DNA of 64,000 bases from Altericroceibacterium endophyticum (GCF_009827595.1 NZ_WTYT01000001.1:744001-808000), one strand, 5' to 3'. Numbered from the stretch's first letter, positions 15,810 to 24,750 are shown. Made by a program: numbers and translations. The notes: a model not told the origin generated them from the sequence alone.

Positions 15810-18064
15810 TGGAAAGCAAGGTTATCTACCGGCAGGATATGGACGCCGATCCGGAGGATTTTAACAAGCAGCAGGAATTCGCGCGCCGCTCGATCGATCA
15901 TATCGTGGCCGATGGCATTACCGATCAGCGCAAATATGCCGGCTTCGCCGTTGCCGCCACCAGCGTGACCGAAATCACCGTGCAGCCCGGCCGGCTCTAT
16001 TCGGGCGGCAAGGTCTTCAACCGCGCCGATGAGTTCACGCGGGATTTCACCACCAGTCTGCCCGTGGTTGGCCGCAAGATCGTCAGCATGCTGGTCTCGG
16101 GTCAGGAGATCGAAACCGATATCCGCAGCCGCGAATTCCTGATCAATGAAGAAACCAACCAGGCAGAGCCGCAGCAGGTCGCGATGGAACAGCGCCGCGC
16201 CGCCAATCTGGACACCGTGGCGGGGGAGGAAAGCGCCGATCCGGTCGCCCCGCTTCCCGGCGCCGGCTATCTGGAAATCGCGCGGATCGAGCTGACCCCG
16301 GCGGGCATTGCCAGCGTCACCATGCTGACTGGCAACAGGGTGGTCGGCGCGCAGGATCTCGATACGCGGATGCTCTCGATGGAAGCCTTCAAGGCGCGCA
16401 CCGGCCCGCAGGTGCAAAGCCTCTCTGCCGACATCGCCGCCCTCACTGCTGGACAAGCCAGCGTCGTCTCGCTCGATATGTATGGCCGCACGCTGGGCCG
16501 GCTTGCCGTTCTGGAAGCCAAAGCCGACGTGCCGCAGGAAGCCGTCGATTCCAGCGCCGATTTCCTGCTCGATGATGGGGGCAGCGATCTCACCTATGCC
16601 GGTTCCCATGTCCGGATAGAGGAAGGCATGCGCTTTCCGGTAACGGCCAGCACCACGGGCAGCCTGCAGATCTTCGACGCGCTCAATCCGCGCGCCAAGA
16701 TGGTGAATGGCATGCTCTTTCCCGCCTACACTTTGGCGGAGCGGATGCGTGTTGGGCCGGTTACGGGCGAAGTGGCAGTTTCCAGCTATTCCTATGCCAC
16801 CCACGAAATGGTGCAGAAGACGGTGTCACGCACCCGCATTCGCTATGGCCGGGCGCGCCGCGTGTCCTCCTCCATCGCCTGGCTGAAGAACGGGCTTTAC
16901 GATGCCGCTGCGCTGGCCTTCCGCCGGCTCGATGAAGACTGGGCCATTCCGGTCGCGCTCTGGAACCGCGCGCAGCAGCTCCATTTCTTCCGCCGCTATC
17001 GCTATTGCTGGATCGACACCTATGAAGAACCCTATTGGGAGGAAGTCACCACCGATCATTCGGTAAACGGCACGCAGGTTGCCGAAACCTTCCTCAACGC
17101 CAATGATATGTGGCTGGGCGCAGTCGGCCTCAATTTTACCAGTCTGGCCGAAGAGGGTCCGCTGACCCTCGCCATTTGTGAAACCGATCGCGGCCTGCCC
17201 CAGCTCGACAAGGTCGTCGGCCGCACCACCATGGCCCGCGCCGATCTGACCGTCGGCGAAGTGCAGATACCCATCGGCCCGGTCTTCCTCACCGGCGGGC
17301 AGCGTTACGCCATCGTCATCATGACGGCGGCCGATCACCGCATCGGCACGGTGGCGGGCTCTGCCTTTCCGGAGGGCACATTCTTCTATGTGCTCGATGG
17401 CGCCTATCAGCAGGGCGATGCCACGCGCGATCTCGCTTTCTCGCTTCATTCCTGCCAATTCAGCGCCGCCCGGGCGGTGATCGATCTCGCGCCGCTGGAG
17501 CTTGCCGGTGGTATTGCCGATATCGACGTGCTCGCCCCGGCGGTGATCCCCGGATCGACCCAGCTTTCCTACGAAGTGCAGATCGCCGGCACTTGGTATC
17601 CGCTGGAAGGATCAGAAGATCTGCCGCTCGGCGCCGGGGGCAGCCTGCCCCCGCTCCTGCCTTTCCGCGCGGTCTTCACCGGCACGCCCGATGTGATGCC
17701 CGCCATGTCGTTAAATGGTTCGCAGATCATCCTCTCGCGCCTCGACAAGGATCTCACCCATATCTCAGACATCCGCACCCTGCCCGGTGCCGGCTCCGAC
17801 CGGATCCAGGTGACGCTGCGGCTCGAGGATTTTGATGAGACGACGCAGGATTGCAGCTGCCAGCTTTTGACCGGCGCAGCCTTCGGCACCGTGGAAGAGC
17901 CCGTGAGCACATTGGACCGGACGGTCGATGGCGATGCGCTGGAACGTGTCTTCACTTTCGAACTGGATGCCCCCGTCACCGAATTCCGCATCAAGACCAC
18001 CGGCCATATCGCCTCCGCTCTCGCCCCTTTCCACGTCGCCATGCGCAAGGATTGGGCGATCTGA
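15809..18064 (+). CDS. DUF4815-like tail/baseplate-associated protein
   Basis: 751 residues. The N terminus (MESKVIYRQDMDADPEDFNKQQ, then GGKVFNRADEF) has the look of DUF4815 phage proteins, which sit between baseplate and fibres. The middle has a helical coiled region (ALTAGQASVVSLDMYGRTLGRL) and aromatic-rich stretches (RRYRYCWIDTYEEPYWEEV); the C-terminal third is beta-rich. I use the ATG at 15809, overlapping the I stop, rather than the TTG three bases earlier. Role in receptor contact or fibre attachment is inferred from position. Confidence 0.7.
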   Translation: MESKVIYRQDMDADPEDFNKQQEFARRSIDHIVADGITDQRKYAGFAVAATSVTEITVQPGRLYSGGKVFNRADEFTRDFTTSLPVVGRKIVSMLVSGQEIETDIRSREFLINEETNQAEPQQVAMEQRRAANLDTVAGEESADPVAPLPGAGYLEIARIELTPAGIASVTMLTGNRVVGAQDLDTRMLSMEAFKARTGPQVQSLSADIAALTAGQASVVSLDMYGRTLGRLAVLEAKADVPQEAVDSSADFLLDDGGSDLTYAGSHVRIEEGMRFPVTASTTGSLQIFDALNPRAKMVNGMLFPAYTLAERMRVGPVTGEVAVSSYSYATHEMVQKTVSRTRIRYGRARRVSSSIAWLKNGLYDAAALAFRRLDEDWAIPVALWNRAQQLHFFRRYRYCWIDTYEEPYWEEVTTDHSVNGTQVAETFLNANDMWLGAVGLNFTSLAEEGPLTLAICETDRGLPQLDKVVGRTTMARADLTVGEVQIPIGPVFLTGGQRYAIVIMTAADHRIGTVAGSAFPEGTFFYVLDGAYQQGDATRDLAFSLHSCQFSAARAVIDLAPLELAGGIADIDVLAPAVIPGSTQLSYEVQIAGTWYPLEGSEDLPLGAGGSLPPLLPFRAVFTGTPDVMPAMSLNGSQIILSRLDKDLTHISDIRTLPGAGSDRIQVTLRLEDFDETTQDCSCQLLTGAAFGTVEEPVSTLDRTVDGDALERVFTFELDAPVTEFRIKTTGHIASALAPFHVAMRKDWAI

Positions 18065-18942
18065 TGGCCGGGGATGGCAGCGTAACCACTCTCCCGCGCG
18101 AGATCGACTTCTCGGCCAATCGCGATGCCTCGCCCGAGCGGATGGACCGGGCGATGCTCTATTTGCTCGGGCAGATCCGCGTCGCCCAGGCGCAGGTCAA
18201 AAGCTACGAGACGGTGATCGATGAGCTGCGCGCGCTCGGCCTCAGCCGTGTGGCCGAAGCGCTGACGCCGGTTTTCATTCAGGCGCAGAGCGACGCGAAG
18301 GCGATCAACCGGATCTATCAGGATCTGCTCGGCAGCGACGCATTGGATGCCTATCTGCCGCGCGACGAGGCGGCGGCGGCACATGCTTTGCTGGCACCCC
18401 TCGCCAGCCCAGTGCTGACCGGCATGCCCACCGCCCCCACGCCTGCAGGCGGGAACAACAGCACGCGGATTGCAACCACGGCCTTCGTCCTGGGGGAGAT
18501 TGCCAATATCGTTGGCGCGGCCCCTGACAGTCTCAACAGCTTTCAGGAATTTGCCGATGCGTTGGGCGAAGATCCAAACTTTGCCACCACCATCCTGGGC
18601 GCACTGGCGACCAAGGCCGAGAAAGACCGCGTCATCGCCGCTGCCGGCACCAGCGGCACTCAGGCCCCCGATGCTGACAGCACCGATATCTGGGCGCTGC
18701 TGGGCCTCACTGGCAATGTCACGATTGGCCCAGCAACCGGCAGCCCACGTGACGGGCAGACGCTGCTGATGCGTATCCGCGATGATGGCACGGCGCGCAG
18801 CCTTGCCTGGCACAGCTCCTACCGCGCCATCGGCTTTCCGCTGCCCGACGCGACCGAGCCGGGCAAGCTCCTCTATATTGGCGGCAAATGGAATGCAGGC
18901 GATGCAAAGTGGGACATGCTGCCCGCAGCATCGGAGGAATAG
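18064..18942 (+). CDS. Tail fibre protein
   Basis: 292 residues. The N-terminal half is helical. In the middle is the tail-fibre repeat signature SPVLTGMPTAPTPAGG followed by STRIATTAFV (~residues 118-145), found in many P2/lambda-type side fibres. The C-terminal part is beta-rich (RIRDDGTARSLAWHSSYRAIGFPLP, ILYIGGKWNAGDAKWDML-type), resembling distal fibre modules. ATG overlaps the stop of the preceding gene. Probably binds the host surface, together with the large protein at 19773. Confidence 0.85.
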   Translation: MAGDGSVTTLPREIDFSANRDASPERMDRAMLYLLGQIRVAQAQVKSYETVIDELRALGLSRVAEALTPVFIQAQSDAKAINRIYQDLLGSDALDAYLPRDEAAAAHALLAPLASPVLTGMPTAPTPAGGNNSTRIATTAFVLGEIANIVGAAPDSLNSFQEFADALGEDPNFATTILGALATKAEKDRVIAAAGTSGTQAPDADSTDIWALLGLTGNVTIGPATGSPRDGQTLLMRIRDDGTARSLAWHSSYRAIGFPLPDATEPGKLLYIGGKWNAGDAKWDMLPAASEE

Positions 18943-18944
18943 GC

Positions 18945-19433
18945 ATGGCGCAATTCCTCCGCCCGATCGCCACCACGCTGTCCTCCCGCATTGCCACTGG
19001 CGATCACACATCGATCGACGAAGCCGTGCCCGATGATGGCGATTACATCCGCACCCAGAACATCTATCCCGGCGGCGCTGCGGCGGTGTTTGAGTGCCGC
19101 CTTTCGCCTGCCCTGCAGCCGCGATCCCCTAACGCTACGCTGCGCCTGCGCTCTTATGACCCGCAGCCTTATGGCAGCTATATGACCCTGTCGCTCAAAC
19201 AGGGCGCGCAGCAGCTCTGGACCGCCGAATATGACCCGCCCGGCATCGGCATAAGAACGGCAGAAGTAAGCCCTGACATCTCCGGCGTGACGGACTGGAG
19301 CGATCTCAGCCTCCGCTGTGAGTTTTACCTGCCTGACTGGCAGACCCCGGGCGGCGCGCGAAACGTCTATCTCTACTGGCTGGAGCTCGAAATCCCCGAC
19401 CGCGTTCCCGCCAGCCTGCTGATGCTGCTTTGA
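18945..19433 (+). CDS. Hypothetical fibre-operon protein
   Basis: 162 residues from ATG 18945 (GGAGG upstream): MAQFLRPIATTLSSRIATGD. Predicted to be mostly beta strands (NATLRLRSYDPQPYGSYMTLSL, NVYLYWLELEIPDRVPASLL). No family recognised. Position between fibre genes suggests a small structural or assembly component of the fibre. Confidence 0.65.
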   Translation: MAQFLRPIATTLSSRIATGDHTSIDEAVPDDGDYIRTQNIYPGGAAAVFECRLSPALQPRSPNATLRLRSYDPQPYGSYMTLSLKQGAQQLWTAEYDPPGIGIRTAEVSPDISGVTDWSDLSLRCEFYLPDWQTPGGARNVYLYWLELEIPDRVPASLLMLL

Positions 19434-19443
19434 AGGAAACTCC

Positions 19444-19773
19444 ATGCTCGATTATTCCCTCCACTCGCTCTGGCTTGACGGCGCCGGCAACGGCGCCCCG
19501 GCGCCCGCACTCCCCGCGATCGGCGGGCAGCAGTCTCTGCCCGCAAACACCGCCAGCGATGTGATCGCGTCCAAGGGCAATGCCGTGCTTTTTCTCTATC
19601 CCACCGAGAAGATGCGCGTTGATCTGCGCGCAGAGCGCAGCTTTGCCGATCCGGACAATCCCGTGGAGCTCGATCCGACCAGCGCCTTTCTGGTGCTCGA
19701 ACCCTATCAGCCCCGTCCCTTCACCCTCGCCCCCGGCAGCTATCGCCTGAGCTGGGCTGCCTGGAGCGAATAA
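19444..19773 (+). CDS. Hypothetical fibre-operon protein
   Basis: 109 residues, MLDYSLHSLWLDGAGNGAPAP at the start, then AVLFLYPTEKMRVDLRAERSF and a C-terminal PFTLAPGSYRLSWAAWSE. Beta-rich, no recognisable domain. A GAAGG-type ribosome site is just upstream, and the stop overlaps the next ATG, so it is co-translated with the large fibre protein. Confidence 0.62.
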   Translation: MLDYSLHSLWLDGAGNGAPAPALPAIGGQQSLPANTASDVIASKGNAVLFLYPTEKMRVDLRAERSFADPDNPVELDPTSAFLVLEPYQPRPFTLAPGSYRLSWAAWSE

Positions 19774-21455
19774 TGGCCTATGGCTTCGGATCCTATGGCA
19801 CCTGCTGGGGCTATCCCGCAGCCGCGCTGACAGTGCCCCTCGCCGGCGCGGATTTCGCCCTCGACTTCGCGCAGGGCTGGTATCGCTCTGGCAGCCATCT
19901 CACCCGCGACTTCGCCATCCCGCTTTCGGGCAATCTGATCGTCAATGGCGATTTCAGCGATGGCCTGAACGGGTGGGGCATCAATGACGAAGGCACGTCA
20001 GTCACTAGCGTGGTGGATGGGCGCGCACGTATGTACGCCCCTGACGGTGATTACGCTATTTTGGCTCAAGACCCTGCCGGCCTGCCTGTTGGCTCTCGGT
20101 TCGTGCTCTCCGTCGATGCCGAAACCCTGACTGGTGGCGCAGCCTACCTGCAATTCTCTGCCAGCAAATCAATCGTCAAAATACTCGATGGAGGGTTCGA
20201 GACGTATGACATTCGGACAGCCGGATCGCTGGGTTTCAAACGTATATCTGTCGGCAATCCGAATGATGTCTATCTCGACAACGTCGTCCTGAAACAAGTC
20301 AGCGCCACCAGCTATCGCGCTGGTGAATGCTGGGACATCGACGCTAACGGCGAGCTTCATCGTTTCCGGAGCCATGAGCCGATCATCCTGCCGGGCCGAG
20401 GCGCGCCGTTTTATGGGCCGATGACGAATGACATACCCACACGTTACTTCGCGTCATGGAACAAGACGAACTATTCTCAAGCCGGAACGGTAGAGGGCCT
20501 ATTCGGCCCTGCCAGTGTGATAGCGCCCGATGCTGGCCCAGGTCCTAAGGCGTTCAGTCACAACACATGGCTCCACGCCAATTCGCTTTACACTGATAGC
20601 TACATCATTGAGACAGCAGGGCATCGCTTCCTGCAAATATCTCCGTCCGGGGGCTTCCTGCATAACGATTACTATTTCGTGGTGGACCTGGAGAACGGCG
20701 CTATCGCGTTTGATAACTTCCCAGATCGCAAGGGTGTGCAAAAACTCGGCGGCGGGGCTGTGCATGTCTGGGCCATGGGCCATACTATTGAGTCTGATGT
20801 TTCTGGGCGAATGATCCTGGGGTCTTACCCAAGCTTGGAGATCGCCAGCACAGCGCGAGCGCCTGACTATACGGCCGCAGGTGGCGAAGGTATTGTTTTG
20901 CACCATGCACAACGGGTCGAAGGACCTGTGCCCGGCCAATTCATAACGACAGAAGGCGTCGCCGCCAGCATCACGGCGCAAGAGCTGGTCTATGACAGCC
21001 CGATCAATGCGGATGAAGACTATGTTTTTTGGGTCGAGGCAAACCCCTTTTTGTTATCAGGTCAGTACCAGTTTCTCGCTCAGGTTGATGACGGGACGAC
21101 AAACAATCGTTTAAGTCTCTATATTTCCGACAATGGCGTTTGCGCGGCCTATGCACGAAATGGTGATGGGAGCTATTATTTTGGGGCGACCGGAACTGCT
21201 ACAGTGGGGGAAAAGTTCAGTCTGATCTTGGCAAGGCAGCACGGAGAGTTTCGAGCTGGGCGTTTGCAGGTTGGGACCTTTACCTGGGCGGATTCGTTGG
21301 CAAGACCGCATCCAGCCGGTCTGGACATGCTCCGCATTGGTTCAAACATCGACAATAATTATGCAGCGAAATCCGACATACTTCGACCATCTGTTCGGAA
21401 AGGCCGGTTTAGTCAGGCGGAGATAGAGGCGATGGTGGAAGGAAGCCTGTCATGA
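19773..21455 (+). CDS. Large receptor-binding fibre/spike protein
   Basis: 560 residues. Near residues 50-65 it has NLIVNGDFSDGLNGWG, the signature of carbohydrate-binding jelly-roll modules (CBM-like). A beta-rich middle follows, then a C-terminal region (from about residue 410) with the pattern of LamG/concanavalin-like domains (DEDYVFWVEANPFL, TTNNRLSLYISDNGVCAAY, RLQVGTFTW). Such combinations are typical of proteins that bind capsular or lipopolysaccharide sugars. Codon use in the second half looks less GC-biased than neighbouring genes, which fits exchange of receptor-binding modules. Confidence 0.7.
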   Translation: MAYGFGSYGTCWGYPAAALTVPLAGADFALDFAQGWYRSGSHLTRDFAIPLSGNLIVNGDFSDGLNGWGINDEGTSVTSVVDGRARMYAPDGDYAILAQDPAGLPVGSRFVLSVDAETLTGGAAYLQFSASKSIVKILDGGFETYDIRTAGSLGFKRISVGNPNDVYLDNVVLKQVSATSYRAGECWDIDANGELHRFRSHEPIILPGRGAPFYGPMTNDIPTRYFASWNKTNYSQAGTVEGLFGPASVIAPDAGPGPKAFSHNTWLHANSLYTDSYIIETAGHRFLQISPSGGFLHNDYYFVVDLENGAIAFDNFPDRKGVQKLGGGAVHVWAMGHTIESDVSGRMILGSYPSLEIASTARAPDYTAAGGEGIVLHHAQRVEGPVPGQFITTEGVAASITAQELVYDSPINADEDYVFWVEANPFLLSGQYQFLAQVDDGTTNNRLSLYISDNGVCAAYARNGDGSYYFGATGTATVGEKFSLILARQHGEFRAGRLQVGTFTWADSLARPHPAGLDMLRIGSNIDNNYAAKSDILRPSVRKGRFSQAEIEAMVEGSLS

Positions 21456-21748
21456 ACCTCCCCGGCTACATGACCCGCATCACCATTGCGACCTACAGCG
21501 CCACCGAAACCGAGGAGAACGGCTTTCCGCGCGTCACCGGCAGCGAACCGGGCGTGCATATCAATGTGCCGCAGGACCGGATTTCGGAAGAGTTGCTCGC
21601 CGCGCTCGATGCAGCGGGCTATGTGATCCTGCCGGCGACGCCCGCCTGTGAAATTGCCGGCGGCTATCCCCAGCACTGCCTGCGCTTTCCGGATGAGGCG
21701 GCTGCGACCGAGGCGCTCGAAGAGCTGCTGACTTCCGAAACAGTTTAG
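21452..21748 (+). CDS. Small fibre-operon protein
   Basis: 98 residues (MNLPGYMTRITIATYSATET), GC-rich and with virion-gene codon use. Start overlaps the preceding stop. The position right after a receptor-binding protein is where fibre assembly chaperones are often found, but no family is recognised. Confidence 0.6.
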   Translation: MNLPGYMTRITIATYSATETEENGFPRVTGSEPGVHINVPQDRISEELLAALDAAGYVILPATPACEIAGGYPQHCLRFPDEAAATEALEELLTSETV

Positions 21749-21790
21749 AGCGCAAACACGGCATTGCCAGTCACCAGCGAAAGCAAGCTT

Positions 21791-21819
21791 TGACAGGCAA
21801 ATTCACACTTTTTGCTAGC
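21791..21819 (+). promoter_or_regulatory. Sigma-70-like promoter for accessory cassette 2
   Basis: Consensus -35 box TTGACA (21791-21796), 17-base spacer, -10-like TGCTAG (21814-21819). It lies in an AT-rich gap after the fibre genes. A short inverted repeat (ACCTG-CAAAA-CAGGT, 21833-21847) follows just downstream of the expected start site and could be an operator. Confidence 0.5.
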
Positions 21820-21973
21820 TTGTCATCCAGAACCTGCAAAACAGGTATCTCTACAATGTTGCAGGATCTGCATGATACTTTACTTATCGGTCGCAAGGTA
21901 CTCTTAATTATCTCATGCCTCAGAACAGGTGTTATGTATTGATGCAACGCTCGCGTGACCAAGCGGGTACAGC

Positions 21974-22780
21974 TTGATGTTAGGCAGGGGAAAATCGCCC
22001 CTTCTTGCCGCCAGGATCCTGTTTGATCCTCAAGATGAGCTGACTGCTGCCGAAATCAGAACGCTCGCAAGCGCGATAGGCAGTGTGTTCGTGGGATCCG
22101 TGGTGAGCTGTTCAAACGATGCTGACCCTGACCAGCGTGACGCATTATTCGATGGTACAACCGAGTTGGAGATCATATCCGCTGGCCTCAGCTTTATCGT
22201 ACGCGGCCTAGTACCGTTAGATGCTGCTACGATGTCAATTTACGAGAAAGTCATCGGCTTTGACGATAAAGCATCGCTTGATGTCGCTACTCTCAATACT
22301 CTGGTGATCGAACCAGGGCCTCTTATTCGATCAAGCATAGCGTTGCCTCCCATCGTTCGTGCGCTTGCCAGCCTCACAGCGGAACTGAGCGCCCTTCAGA
22401 ACACTAGGGCGATTTTGTGGAATTCATCTGGCAACCTGATTGAACCTGGCTTGTTTCGCAAACAAGTGACCCAGTGGAACACTGACCATATCTTTCCAGT
22501 GGCGGCATTGAGCCGGCTGTATAAGGACCAGTATGGCTCACTGTGCACGCAGGGGCTCTCAGTCTATATCGGCCAGGAGCTCGAAATCGAGCAAGCTACG
22601 CTCATTCGGCTGTCAGATCGCCAGAGCCTCATGATAATCCGGCTCGTGGAATGGCTGATTGCGAATGGGCCAGTCATGAAAACTATCCACCTCACCAGTG
22701 AAGAGTTCGGCGGGTTGGAAATCAGACGGTCCGCTAGCGGAAGCCATGCTTTAGTCAGGCTTGCTACAACAATCTATTGA
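21974..22780 (+). CDS. Orphan protein of accessory cassette 2
   Basis: 268 residues, MMLGRGKSPLLAARILFDPQDELTAAE at the start. No motif, membrane segment or signal peptide is evident; it looks like a soluble globular protein with several hydrophobic strands. GC is lower than in the virion genes on either side. It lies downstream of a good promoter-like sequence (21791) and upstream of a winged-helix gene. Function unknown; location in a cargo slot suggests lysogenic conversion or superinfection exclusion, which is only inference. Confidence 0.6.
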   Translation: MMLGRGKSPLLAARILFDPQDELTAAEIRTLASAIGSVFVGSVVSCSNDADPDQRDALFDGTTELEIISAGLSFIVRGLVPLDAATMSIYEKVIGFDDKASLDVATLNTLVIEPGPLIRSSIALPPIVRALASLTAELSALQNTRAILWNSSGNLIEPGLFRKQVTQWNTDHIFPVAALSRLYKDQYGSLCTQGLSVYIGQELEIEQATLIRLSDRQSLMIIRLVEWLIANGPVMKTIHLTSEEFGGLEIRRSASGSHALVRLATTIY

Positions 22781-23092
22781 TCAGATTCGATTGCCGTATT
22801 CAGGTTCCGAATCCAACCGCCACATGCCGTGCCAGAAAGGCAAAATAACGCTCTGGCGAAGTGAGTCGTTTACCAATTATTCACCATATCTGAGAGATCT
22901 GAATCCAATTCGGATGCAATTCGGAATAATTTACAGCTCTGTTTATAAAGCGAATTTTCTCCATTCTCGATTGAACGTGGAGCAGTTTCGGACTTACTTT
23001 GAAATTAGAAGTTTGACCAAAATACAGCCTACTACTTAAAGTACCCTTGCGAAATCAAACAGTTGTTTCGCTGCTATAGAGAGGGGGCTATC
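22781..23092. other. AT-rich gap inside accessory cassette 2
   Basis: No confident gene. A 92-codon frame (22761-23039) overlaps the preceding gene and lacks a good start. A promoter-like pair, TTGACC (23013-23018) and TTAAAG (23036-23041) with 17-base spacing, could serve the regulator gene that follows. Confidence 0.35.
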
Positions 23093-23689
23093 TTGGAAAA
23101 ACCAAGCGAAGACGTGGCTGCTGGGCATGTACTCACAACTTTAGTCAATCGGTTGGAAACGGTGATAGGTCGTCTCGAAAGAAACCAATCTTCCGCTCAA
23201 ACGCATTCCGATAGTACTTTTAATCTTAGATCTCGTGCTCAAGATCTGGAGCAGAATTACTCTTCAATCTTGGAGGTACCAGGTAGACGTAGCGTTGCGC
23301 ACCCGCTTCCGAGAGTTGGGATAATCCAATGGCTGATCTTTCAGCGTAGCGAGCGGAACAGATTTTTCTCTGCGGACATTTTCCGTGACCCGGCGTGGGA
23401 TATTTTGCTGGATCTTACACTGGCCGAGATAAAGCAGCAGCAGATTTCAATCTCATCTGCGTGCCTGGCGGCGCAGGTTCCACCAACCACCGCGCTCCGA
23501 CACATCGAAGAATTGGAAAAACTAGGGCTGATTGAAAGGGAAAACGACCCAACCGATAAGCGCCGACGGCACATAAAGCTGACCAATGAGGCCCTCCGCG
23601 CGATGGCAAACTATTTCCAGCTAATTCTGCAAGAAACCCCTAGCCGCGAAGACTTGTGTATTGAACGCTCAGCTATAGCGACAGCCTGA
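23093..23689 (+). CDS. MarR-like winged-helix regulator
   Basis: 198 residues from a TTG at 23093, chosen because GAGAGGGGG lies 5-6 bases upstream; a longer TTG start at 23063 is possible. The N-terminal half is helical. The C-terminal half has a winged helix: ISSACLAAQVPPTTALRHIEELEKLG as the HTH, then ERENDPTDKRRRHIKLT as the wing, the classical MarR/IclR pattern. Such regulators are frequent on sphingomonad chromosomes. It could control cassette 2 or host genes. It is followed by dyad copy C and gene V. Confidence 0.72.
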   Translation: MEKPSEDVAAGHVLTTLVNRLETVIGRLERNQSSAQTHSDSTFNLRSRAQDLEQNYSSILEVPGRRSVAHPLPRVGIIQWLIFQRSERNRFFSADIFRDPAWDILLDLTLAEIKQQQISISSACLAAQVPPTTALRHIEELEKLGLIERENDPTDKRRRHIKLTNEALRAMANYFQLILQETPSREDLCIERSAIATA

Positions 23690-23757
23690 TTGCCTATGTT
23701 CCAGCTGCGATGACAATAGCTATCTTCGCCTAACAGCAAACAGATACGACACTTGCC

Positions 23758-23780
23758 CTCGTTCCGCTGGCGCCAACGAG
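23758..23780. promoter_or_regulatory. Late-operon dyad, copy C (upstream of V)
   Basis: CTCGTT (23758-23763) and AACGAG (23775-23780), spacer 11; centre 23769 lies 56 bp upstream of the V start codon. Extended complementarity CCCTCGTT / AACGAGGG makes this the longest of the three copies. Predicted activator site for the V-W-FI-FII-E-T-U-D operon. Confidence 0.72.
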
Positions 23781-23824
23781 GGGCCTTGCTGGAGCACGCG
23801 GGCGCAATGCGCTTGGCATGCTCC

Positions 23825-24364
23825 ATGTCCATCCCGCGCTCCACCGGCCATACAGGCGACCCATCCCAACTGATCCGCATCGGCCGGATCATCGCCGTCG
23901 ATCGCGCCAGCGCGCGTTGCCAGGTCGAAATCGGCGACCCCGATCGGCAAAGCGTCACCACCATTTTCATTCGCTGGGGTGTGCTGCGCGCGGGCGAGAC
24001 CATTATCTGGAGCCCGCCCAGCGAAGGCGAGCAGGTGCTGCTTTTCTGCCCCGATGGCGACATTGCCCAGGCCGTGCCCTTCGGAGCGCTCTACAGCGCA
24101 GACTATCCCGCGCCTGCCACCGACACCCGCGAATTCATTCGCTTCGCCGATGGGGCGGAGATTGGCTACGATGCCGATAACCACCATCTCGACCTGACCC
24201 TGCCGCCGGACGCCACTACACGCATCGAAAGCGATGGCGGCGTGACCATTATCGGCGATGTTCGGGTGGAAGGCGATGTGTTCGCCGATGGCATCAGCCT
24301 TAAACAGCACCGCCATCTCGGCGTGCAGCCGGGGGCCGGCATCTCCGGCATGCCGCAGGAATGA
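23825..24364 (+). CDS. V: Baseplate assembly protein V (P2 GpV family, central spike)
   Basis: Forms the membrane-piercing spike. 179 residues from ATG 23825; this start is favoured over 23753 because it leaves the activator dyad intact and gives the 56-bp spacing shared with P and J. Conserved features are the N-terminal OB-like region (LIRIGRIIAVDRASARCQVEIGD), WSPPSEGEQVLLFCPDGD and the C-terminal short-repeat beta part ending in KQHRHLGVQPG, whose HxH probably binds the tip metal ion. Confidence 0.92.
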   Translation: MSIPRSTGHTGDPSQLIRIGRIIAVDRASARCQVEIGDPDRQSVTTIFIRWGVLRAGETIIWSPPSEGEQVLLFCPDGDIAQAVPFGALYSADYPAPATDTREFIRFADGAEIGYDADNHHLDLTLPPDATTRIESDGGVTIIGDVRVEGDVFADGISLKQHRHLGVQPGAGISGMPQE

Positions 24365-24750
24365 GCGCTACCACCGGCATGAACCGCCAGACCGGCAAAG
24401 CGCTTTCGGGTGCCGATCATCTTGCGCAATCCGTGGGCGATATCCTCACCACGCCGATCGGCACGCGCATCATGCGTCGCGATTACGGATCGATGCTGAT
24501 GGATCTCCTCGATCAGCCGCTCAACAGCGCCACGCGCCTCCTGCTCATCACCGCCAGCGACACCGCCCTGCGCAAATGGGAGCCGCGCCTGAAGGCCCGC
24601 CGCTTCCGTTTCGACTTCGAGGGCGCCGCATCCGGCCAGGTCGGCGTGCAGATCGAAGGCGAACGCACCGATCTTCCCCGCGCCAATGAGCGGATCACCC
24701 TTTCCATCCCCATCCGCACGGGCGGCGCCTCGCCCGTTTCCGCCAGCTGA
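24361..24750 (+). CDS. W: Baseplate assembly protein W (gp25-like)
   Basis: 129 residues of the gp25/W family. Family signatures seen are LAQSVGDILTTPIGTRIMRRDYGS, followed by LLDQPLNSATRLLL. It initiates sheath polymerisation at the baseplate. Start overlaps the V stop (ATGA). Confidence 0.93.
   Translation: MSATTGMNRQTGKALSGADHLAQSVGDILTTPIGTRIMRRDYGSMLMDLLDQPLNSATRLLLITASDTALRKWEPRLKARRFRFDFEGAASGQVGVQIEGERTDLPRANERITLSIPIRTGGASPVSAS

Noticed and set aside
22761-23039. 92-codon frame in cassette 2
   Set aside because: Overlaps the preceding gene, no clear ribosome site, unusual composition.
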